A stretch of 64,000 nt of DNA from Ctenosaura bakeri. Taxonomy: Eukaryota > Chordata > Lepidosauria > Squamata > Iguanidae. Positions 56,768 to 64,000 of the stretch are shown one piece after another. Position 1 is the first letter of the stretch. Every line of letters starts with the position of its first letter. The stretch lies in assembly GCA_948474755.1 (NCBI GenBank), contig CAOLHI010000388.1, positions 1,035,638-1,099,637 on the forward strand. Direction: 5' to 3'. A program made the position numbers and the translations under genes. A model generated the notes under the pieces. The model worked only from the letters and a program-made list of their open reading frames with translations. It had not been told where the DNA came from and searched no databases.

Positions 56768-58970
56768 ATGCAAAGCGGGGAGCACACGCAGGGGAGTGAC
56801 TGCAGCGTGGAGGATGAAGGGTTTGCTTTGAGGCAACACCCCTTAAGGGGAAGAGGTTTAGCCTGGCGTCACACGGAGATAAAAAATCTCTTGGACATTT
56901 GGGGGGAACAGAGATTCCAGAGGGACCTCCAGGCAACCTATAGAAACATTGAGATTTTCGAGGAAATCGCAAGAGAGATGATTAAGAGGGGGCATAGGCG
57001 GACTGCGGAGGAGTGCCGTACGAAGACCAAAAGACTGCGTGCAGCCTACCGTGAGGCTGTGGCAGCGAATAAAAGGACGGGAGCAGCCAGGGTTGAATGT
57101 CCCTACTTTGAAGAACTCTCCAGGATTTTGGGGGGGGATGCCAGTGCTCACCCACCAAGAGTCATAGAGAGCTTGCAGATCGCCATGGATGGCGAGCAAT
57201 CACCGACTGATACCGTGGGAGCAGAAGGTATGTTGGGCGGGGATTCGTGCATTTTTTCCCATCCCCCTTATCAGTATTTTGCGCTCATACATATTGTTTG
57301 CCTTTTGCAGGGCTGGACCAACTGATGAGCCAGGAACTATTTGATCAGACCTCCCAGGGCTCTTATGATGGCGACACATCAGGTGAGGCTGCTTGGCTTC
57401 CTACTGCATGAAATTTGGATTTACAGCTCACTACCCCTTTAAAAAAAAAAGGCAACTGAGGAAAATGGCCATACCTAGATTCCAGGTGGGTGAGGGCCAG
57501 AGAGCAGGCATCAGATGCCAGAGGGGCGCATTACATGCATGGCACTAACGGTCCACCACGTGTGTTGCGCCTTTATAATGCTTTCCTTTCACAGCAAAAG
57601 TGGCGGCATTTCAACTTCCCTTGCACCTTTTCACTCTCTTGGGTCCCTCAAGGCCATCGACGTTGCTGTGTTCCCTTCTTTCATAGCAGGAGTGTGGAAA
57701 TTCCGGCCAGATACAGTTTATGGCACTTCCTTGAAAATGTATTGTCCCTGGGCAATCATTTTGAGCCTCCTGGTGCAAGGGCTAACTATTTCGTTTTACC
57801 TCCAAGCAGGGATCAAGGACAGCTGCCCCACACCAATGCAGGTGGAAACCCCTGCACCGGGGAGTACTAGCACCACAACTGCTGGTGAGTCAAGATGTCC
57901 AGCACCCACGATACTGCTGCTGGATCTTTCTATTGCATTGCGATAACCGTGGTATGATTTGTCACCACAGGTTTGGAGATTCAGAGCATGGCTTAACGCA
58001 GCGGCCTTGATATGCCCATTGTTCTTTTCGAGCCTTCATGGCAGGGACAACTTCAGCACGCTGTGCCCCTCACAGTTAAAGTCTCTGTGCAACCGTTAAT
58101 GCACTGTCCGGGAAATAGCATTTCCAAAAAAGCCTGTTGTTGGACAGCCATTTTACGTTACTGGGCAACCTTCCTGTTGGAGGCTGAAATCTGACATGAT
58201 GCAAGGTACAGCAGTGTGATGACTGCTTGGTCTTTTTAATATCTTTCAACAGTTTTGTGAGTACCTTGACTTTACAAATGGCTGTCTACTGACCCCTTGC
58301 CCATACTTGGCGTCTCTGAACTCTGAACAATGCACATGGCCACTCCATGTTGTTTGAATTTTCCTTTTTATTCCAAACAGATGACTGCCGCAGTACTACC
58401 CCGGACAGAGAAAGCGAGATGCCCATGGAAAGAATGTCCCCCCTGTCACGCCTAAGGATGAGCAGGAACAGAACCGCGGCGGGTTCCCGAGACAAGGTGC
58501 TATCATACGCAAGGGAAAACTTACACTTCATGCGCGAACAGGAGGAAATGAACAGGCAGCAGCTCGCCCTGGATCAAGAACAGGTGTCTCAAGATAACGC
58601 GAGGGCAGAGGACGCGCGCCAGGAGATAATCTCCCTTCTCAGGGTTTGCGCCACTGCAATGGCAAATATTTCAACGGTGATTTCTGACATGGTCGGAAGA
58701 AGCCAATCACCGGCCGGCTCCTCCCTGTCCCAAGCGCAAACTTTGGGTGCCGACAGCGAACACGTCCCAGGGAGCAGCACAGCAGTGGTTCCCAATCGGG
58801 AGCAGGAGGGAGGGAGGGGCAGGCAGCAAGGGCCAGAAAACCACGTCAAATTTATAGTCCTTGAGCATCTCGTGGGCCCTGGTGCTGGAAAGATATCTGA
58901 GTACTTGCTTTTCTTTCCCAAGCAGGGCAATTGTATCATTGGTTATGCATGGGACATGTTTTTAATGTAG
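56768..58970 (+). CDS. Harbinger Myb/SANT-like DNA-binding protein
   Basis: In PIF/Harbinger elements this second protein binds subterminal DNA and helps the transposase reach the nucleus and its ends. Four exons fit: 56768-57227, 57311-57382, 57810-57884 and 58381-58970. All introns are GT...AG and phase 1, giving 398 residues without a stop. Exon 1 carries a trihelix Myb/SANT-like domain (about residues 35-115: WRHTEIKNLLDIWGE, then EECRTKTKRLRAAYREAV, then CPYFEELSRILG). The last exon is charged, with a probable coiled coil (LSYARENLHFMREQEEMNRQ). AATAAA lies at 59018-59023. The start is uncertain: the frame is open further upstream to 56486, and 56768 is simply the ATG nearest the domain. 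It converges with the transposase gene. Confidence 0.8.
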
Positions 58971-59017
58971 CTTGCTTTTTCTACCTGAGTTTTATGTGCG
59001 CATTTTTAGAAAACTCA

Positions 59018-59023
59018 AATAAA
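59018..59023 (+). terminator. Polyadenylation signal of the Myb-like gene
   Basis: AATAAA 48 bases past the stop codon. The opposing transposase gene has its own signal about 40 bases away. Confidence 0.6.
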
Positions 59024-59056
59024 GTTTGAGCCAAGTTTCTAAGAAATGATTAAATA

Positions 59057-59062
59057 TTTATT
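59057..59062 (-). terminator. Polyadenylation signal of the transposase gene
   Basis: AATAAA on the minus strand (TTTATT on plus), about 140 bases past the transposase stop. Cleavage sites of the two convergent genes would fall almost on top of each other. Confidence 0.55.
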
Positions 59063-59199
59063 TGTTAGTACAGTTTTGGTTGAATGCATATCAAAGAACA
59101 GTAAAGGTCAATACTGTGGGGGTGCTGCTTGAAAAAAACACATTCTCCTTACTGCGTGCGGGGGGGACTCAAAAAAGGTGGGGGATAACACGGTGACAG

Positions 59200-61489
59200 C
59201 TAATCGCAGTTGCCAGCAATCATATTGGCGATAGCGTCCCTTACCAATTCCCCTTCATGGATCCTCCTTGCAGAGTCATGAGGACAGCTATCCCTGTTGG
59301 TGCGTGCAAGAGTCAAGGGGGCTAGTTTCTCTAGCACAGGGTGGAGAAGGTGTCCCTTGCTCTCACAAATGTTGTGTAGGGCCATGCAAGCAGACACCAC
59401 GGGGAGATAGTTCTTTTCCGAGACTGTCAAAGGGGCCGAGAGACACCCCCATCTGGCCTTAAGCCTGCCAAAAGCACGCTCAACCACATTCCTGCAGTGG
59501 TTGAACACCCTATTGTACGCAATCTTCTTAGGGGTGAGATCTCCGCCGTAAGGCTTCATTAGCCATCTCGAAAGTGGGTATGCAGTATCCCCCAGGATGA
59601 CCGGGCCTATGCTGACACCGCCGATGGTTATGGTCGGGTTTCCGGGGACAAACTTTCCAGCCTCCATGGCATGCCAGAGGGATGAGTGCCGGAAAACGAA
59701 GGCATCGTGCGTTCTTCCAGTGTAGCCAAGCACAATGTCCACAAACTTCCCCGAATGATCCACCGTTCCCTGGAGGAGAATGGAGAAGGCACTCTTCCTG
59801 TTCACAAATTCTTCTCCCCGCCCCTTTGGTGGTCTTACTTTTATGTGCGTTCCATCCACAGCTCCAACGCACTGAGGGAAACCCATCTGACGGAAACCAT
59901 CCATTATCTGTAAATGTAGAAGGGCAAGAAAAAAAGTAGTCAAAATTTAGTTGCATTGCGAGCCAAAGTTTGGTTGTGGTGCATGCGCTTACATCCCCTG
60001 GCACCAGCTTGCCTTTCCAGGATTTCAGGGCCGAGACCAAAACTCCATTGCTTGGCCCATTCACGCCATGGTTACCTAATAGAAAAACTCCCACGGTTCC
60101 CATGGGAGAATGAAATAATGCTGGTTGAGAACAAGAGGCAAGCCTCGCAGAGTGTTCCTGGCGCCCTTCAGCGGAAATGTCTTCTTGTTGGAGGGGGCAA
60201 AGTGCACTGCAGCCCTCCGTTCAGTCCCAGGGGCCCTGATGGCCGAGATGACATGAACTGGATTTTAAGGAAAGGGACACACGGTGGTCATCCTGACCAA
60301 CCCGGGATGAAACCCTTCCCACTCTGCCGCACACACTAATCAGCGGAAAAGCGCTCTGCGTGGTTCTGTTTTGGGACAGTGCTGCTCCAGGGGCCCTGCT
60401 GGGCGAGATCCCAACGAAGTGGATTATAAGCAAAGGGATACACAGCGGGCATCCAAACAAACCCCTGCTTAACCCCTTCCAACTCTGACGCACACACTGA
60501 CCATCTGAAAAGTGCCGTGCAGCCTTCTGCCAAGAGACAGTGCCACCTCGGTGGCCCTGCTGGCTGGCATGCCATACCAGAAAGGGTTTCCCTGGGCCAT
60601 TCAGACCGCCTTGCCGCTGGAACGCCCCAAACCCTGCAGCTCCAACCTCACAGCCGGCACTGTCTCCACGGGCTGTTGTTGTCAGATTGGATTTTTTAAG
60701 GGGCACTTTCTGCTAGAAGGACTGAACTAAAGGAATCCGGATACTGGGAACCCACTGGCATACATGCCAACCCCGCTGTACTCTCTTCGGGGTGGCAATT
60801 TGCTTTGCAACTCTGCAGTCTTGGCGCCAGTTCCTGGCAAGACGCAACTTCTTTTCCCAGGGAAGTCAAACCCCCCCACACTCCCATTTCAGCCCACTGG
60901 GAATGGGAATTAGCGTACCTACCCTCCGGTAGTCTCCCAGGCACACAGTGGACGCCAGAAGCACATGCTCGATCACAAGGCACACCTCGATCACGATTAC
61001 AGACACCGTGGACACACCCAAGCCAAAAGTGTTCGCTGTCTTGCGGTATATCAGAGGGGATGTAAGCCACCACACAGTTATGGCCACCCTCTCCTCCACT
61101 GAGATCGCTTGCCTCATCTCTGTGGTTCTTCTTTCAAGGTAGGGACGCAGGCGCCCCGCGATTTCAAAGAGGGTGGCTTTGGTCATCCTGAAGTGATATA
61201 GCCACTGGTTGCCATCCCATTTCTCCAGTACCTCCTCGGACCACCACATCCGCCGCATCCGCTCCCTAACCCACCACCTTTTGGGGCACGGGACTTTGCA
61301 CAAGAGAGGTGCCAGGAGTGGGAAATACAACCTCGAGCGTCTCACAGCATCGCGACGGTTCCTGGCCAGCCTGCGCCTCCTCGCTCCATCTTCAGGCCAG
61401 CAACTTTCAAGTGCCACCAACAAGGCTGAAATGACAGTCATTAACGGGGCGAGGACCCCAGCGATGATCGTCACCAGCTCGTTCTCCAT
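59200..61489 (-). CDS. PIF/Harbinger transposase (HARBI1-like, DDE)
   Basis: Cuts and joins the element's ends using a DDE nuclease fold. Two exons, 61489-60923 (189 codons) and 59907-59200 (235 codons plus stop), are joined by a 1,015-bp GT...AG phase-0 intron, giving 424 residues. The join reads ...CLGDYRR / IMDGFRQMGFP..., natural for the family. Residues ~133-171 form a helix-turn-helix (VEERVAITVWWL...YRKTANTFGLGVSTVS). Catalytic residues are D207 (VGAVDGTHI), D296 (ILGDTAYPL) and E332 (RNVVERAFGRLKARW), with 35 residues between the last two. The start ATG at 61489 begins a hydrophobic segment; another ATG in frame lies 21 bases upstream. No stop or frameshift is seen. A host-domesticated copy is unlikely given the intact TIRs. 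Confidence 0.9.
60168..60575. repeat. ~160-bp tandem repeat in the transposase intron
   Basis: About 2.5 units: 'cagcggaaa' near 60168, 60341 and (as 'atctgaaa') 60503, and 'ggggccctgatggccgagat' near 60229, 60389 and (shortened) 60551, a spacing of about 160-170 bases. Units differ by many substitutions, so the array is old. Confidence 0.75.
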
Positions 61490-61841
61490 ACACCAAACAG
61501 CAGAAAGCAAGTGGCGGACAGAAAGAGGAGGAAAAAGTTTCCACGGCGGTTCAAAAGACGCGGGGGAGGGCGAGGGGGCGGGTTTGTGGTATGATGTGAG
61601 GGAACGCGAGTGCGTGCTGACGTCATTGATGACGCCGCAAATGTTTCTTTTAAAAATAGGGCACAGCCAATCAAACGCCTGGCCGGGCGGGGAAAGGACA
61701 CCTTCGGGAGTGGCTATGGTAATATTGTGTGAATGCTCTGATGCTTCCTAAGCCTCATCCCTGGGGAGCCGTGAGAACGCTAGTAAAAGTTCGGTACGTG
61801 TTAGTGAGGATTAAGGAAAAGCCCGCCTGGATCGCGGCGGG

Positions 61842-61871
61842 AAGATTTCGGCACCCCGTGAGAAAAGGGCC
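61842..61871 (-). repeat. Harbinger right terminal inverted repeat
   Basis: Reverse complement of the left end; the outer 19 bases are identical. Confidence 0.85.
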
Positions 61872-61874
61872 TCT

Positions 61875-62125
61875 GACTACTCTCATGGACTTCTATACAA
61901 CTGAATGTCTTTGACATGTGATGGTATTCCCCCTTCTTTTTTGCCACATTGATTCTATTTGAATAGGTTATACCATTCCACTGTAATATTCCAGTCATGG
62001 GAGTCATCCCACCAAGTCGGTTATTCCTATAAAGTCACATTTACCTTCCTGCAATAGGACTTCAAGATCATCATATTTGTTTCTCAAACTCTGTGTGTTA
62101 GTGTATACACATTTGAAGCTTTGTT
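61875..62125 (-). mobile_element. CR1 endonuclease-domain fragment, part 1
   Basis: The minus strand reads QSLRNKYDDLEVLLQEGKCD, then FIGITDLVG, matching the start of the CR1 endonuclease ('N..SL..K.DELEVLV.E...D.IGITETWW'), with stops. Followed across the Harbinger element by part 2 at 55148-55382. Confidence 0.85.
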
Positions 62126-62129
62126 TATT

Positions 62130-62543
62130 CTAGAAATCAAGTGTTTTGAGGAACAACTTAGGGAGCTGAGTATATTTAACTTGGAGAAGAGAAGACAAAG
62201 GGGAGACATGATAGCTATTTTAAGTATTTGAAGGGCTGTCACGGAGAAGAAGGAGGAAGTTCGTTTTCCACTGCTTCGGAGACCAGAACAAGAACCAATG
62301 AATTCAAATTACAAGAGATTCAACATAAACATTTAGAAGAACTTTGTTGTTGGAAAAAATATTCAACAGTGAAAAAGGCTGCCTCAGAGAATGGTACAAT
62401 CTCCACCTTTGGAGGTCTTTTAACAGATCTTGGAGGGGCATCTCTTAGGAGTGCTTTAGTTATGTATTCCTGCATGGCAGGGGGTTGGACAAGATGACCC
62501 TTGCAGTCTCTTCCAGCTCTAAGATGCTCAGATTCTGTGATAA
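62130..62543 (+). mobile_element. CR1 LINE 3' end
   Basis: 'cttggagaagagaagacaaa', 'ggggagacatgatagctatt', 'ggggttggacaagatgaccc'-type blocks and 'ctcttccagctctaag' end. Plus strand, opposite to the endonuclease fragment beside it. Confidence 0.85.
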
Positions 62544-64000
62544 AATGGAGAGGACAGCGATGATCTTGAATCCACTGGAAGTAAGGTGGAGTGGAAATGC
62601 AGCTCATAAATACATTTTTCTATGAAAAAGACTAATGTGTTTTACCTGGATGTACTCTCAAGGCCTTTTTTTTTTTCCACAAGGTTATTTGGAATCAGAA
62701 TTTGGATGTTTCTGGACCAGGAACTCTGAAACTATTTGCTGGACAAGCCACTTTCTCCCATATTTTTCTTCTACCATTTAAGCCTCAAGTGACAGATAGC
62801 AAATGCCAAGAAAACTTGCATGAGAAACTCTGGTGCATTCTTTAAAAAAAAAAACACAGCTTACATCATTGCTCTTACACAGTCCCAGACCCATCCTAGA
62901 TTGTCTTAGACCTACCTGCGACAGAGTTCTAGGGAATGGCTATCCTGAGTGCCAGAGCAGCCTAACAACAGATTGCCAGGCAATCAGAATAGCTCCTCAG
63001 GAGAGACACCCAGCCCATTAGTGTGTGGAAGGGGCTGGTGGCTGAAAGAAGAAGATATATAGAGGCAAAAACTGATTGTCATTTAGTCAGTCCTTCAGCC
63101 ATAGTGAGCTCTGGAATATAATCCCTCAGTCAGCAGGGGAGGTGGTCTGAGTGGGAAAGACATTTAATTCTCAGGAAAAGCCTAATGAGACAGGCCAAAG
63201 AGTAATTAAACCATTATAGAATCTGGTCAGAAAGTATGACCTAGTTTGGGAGCTGATCCTTTGGTGAGGGTATAGCCAAAGGGCTATTTATGATACCTGT
63301 GCTTATATGAGAGTTTAAAGATACAAGGAAACTGACTAAAAAGAACTGTATTAATTGTGATTGGCATTTTAAATCCAATACTTTATTCTGTATCTTATTT
63401 TAATATTACAGTTTATTTTTATAAATATTCACTCAGCTGAGTGGTATACAGTAGTTAAAGACACACAGAAAACATGCTACCATAGAACTGTCAAGGGGTT
63501 CTAAATAATCATGGAAAGGCCTCACCCTTTACACCAAGGGGGTATTATAAGGGTGAAGGCAGAGTTGTGTGTGAAGTGACAGGGTGCTTTATCAGATTGG
63601 GGAGCTGCCATACCACCCTGAAAGGATGAAGAAGCAGGTCCTGTCACACCACCCATATTTTTCTGCATGCTGTTTATAAGCAAAAAGGCCCACACTTTCT
63701 GCGACCTTCTCTGAGCATCCATTAGCTGGCTTCCTCTTTAATTACATCCTTCCCACTTAGAAGAGACACCTGCAATCTTGTTTCCAGGCTTCAGTTATGA
63801 TGAAGCTCCTCTCCTCGGGCTGTTATCTGTAATTTGTTCTGCAACTGTCAACAAAGCATATCAGAAAAGTAAAACACAATTAGCCACCCCGCCAAATTGC
63901 AGCTTAATTGGAAAAGCCCTCCGATGAGGTTGCAATTATTGGACAATCAGATAGACTTCCACAGATGCATCAGATAATTGACAAGATTAATTCCTCAGCA
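62544..64000. other. Unique sequence; AT-rich block at 63690-64000
   Basis: No gene or repeat recognised. The last ~300 bases are rich in TAATTA, GATTAA and TTAATT words and free of visible transposon scars, a look often seen in conserved enhancers; this is an impression only. Confidence 0.35.

Larger units (their letters stand above)
55386..61871. mobile_element. Complete autonomous PIF/Harbinger DNA transposon
   Basis: 6,486 bp. The terminal inverted repeats share the first 19 bases (GGCCCTTTTCTCACGGGGT) and then imperfect homology including AAATCTTCCC to about 30 bases. TCT flanks both ends (55383-55385 and 61872-61874), a 3-bp target duplication. Inside are the two genes that define Harbinger elements, a Myb/SANT-like DNA-binding protein and a DDE transposase, placed tail to tail. 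Reconstructed exons of both are free of stops, so the copy may be functional or recently so. It is more CpG-rich than its surroundings and was inserted into a CR1 endonuclease region. Confidence 0.93.

Noticed and set aside
56424..56972. 182-codon minus-strand frame in the Harbinger element
   Set aside because: It is the reverse of the Myb-gene 5' region, with cysteine/proline/arginine-rich composition typical of a GC-rich antisense shadow.
59990..60085. Extra middle exon of the transposase (peptide around GNHGVNGPSN)
   Set aside because: It has plausible AG and GT borders but requires a different donor to stay in frame, and it would separate GDYRR from IMDGF, which join naturally in phase 0. 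Kept as an unlikely alternative exon.
59200..61489. Domesticated HARBI1 host gene
   Set aside because: It sits inside complete TIRs with a target duplication, next to its Myb-like partner, and interrupts a CR1 copy.

Overview
The window reads as non-genic (intergenic or deep intronic) DNA of a squamate reptile, most likely a lizard. The evidence is its repeat content: tRNA-derived SINEs with a Bov-B-type tail (Sauria-SINE type), 5S-rRNA-derived SINEs (5S-Sauria type), CR1, L2-like, L1 and Bov-B LINE fragments, PIF/Harbinger elements with many short relatives, Helitrons and several solo-LTR families. I found no convincing host protein gene, rRNA gene or tRNA gene. The only convincing open reading frames belong to two transposable elements.

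Layout. 1-16 kb: old L1, SINE and Helitron copies, several Harbinger-type MITEs, two adjacent GC-rich/G-T-rich minisatellites at 8.36-8.85 kb, and two adjacent 5S-derived SINEs at 12.8-13.3 kb. 16.8-25.4 kb: solo LTRs of two related families (called LTR1 and LTR2 here; TGTTAC...GTAACA ends, 4-bp target duplications), CR1 pieces, a Bov-B fragment and a (GAA)n tract. 25.9-31.2 kb: a young, nearly intact Ty1/copia retrotransposon on the minus strand, with 544-bp LTRs, a perfect 5-bp target duplication, a 33-nt initiator-tRNA-Met primer site and one gag-pol frame broken by a single stop codon. 31.2-50.2 kb: more MITEs, including a 127-bp near-perfect palindrome, an L2-like 3' end and solo LTRs. 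50.2-51.1 kb: a Helitron with a solo LTR inside it. 52.6-55.4 kb: LINE and CR1 sequence cut by two solo LTRs. 55.39-61.87 kb: a complete 6,486-bp PIF/Harbinger transposon inserted in a CR1 endonuclease region. It carries two convergent genes whose reconstructed exons stay open: a four-exon Myb/SANT-like protein (+) and a two-exon DDE transposase (-). The last 2 kb hold a CR1 tail and AT-rich unique sequence.

How the parts relate. The Harbinger element could supply transposase and Myb-like protein in trans. Several short elements in the window have GGCC-type ends resembling its TIRs and 3-bp target duplications, so they are candidate dependants. Nesting gives relative ages: LINE/CR1 fragments are oldest, SINEs, LTRs, MITEs and Helitrons were inserted into them, and the copia element (3 differences between its LTRs by eye) looks like one of the most recent arrivals. 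All family names come from reading the sequence, without a database search.
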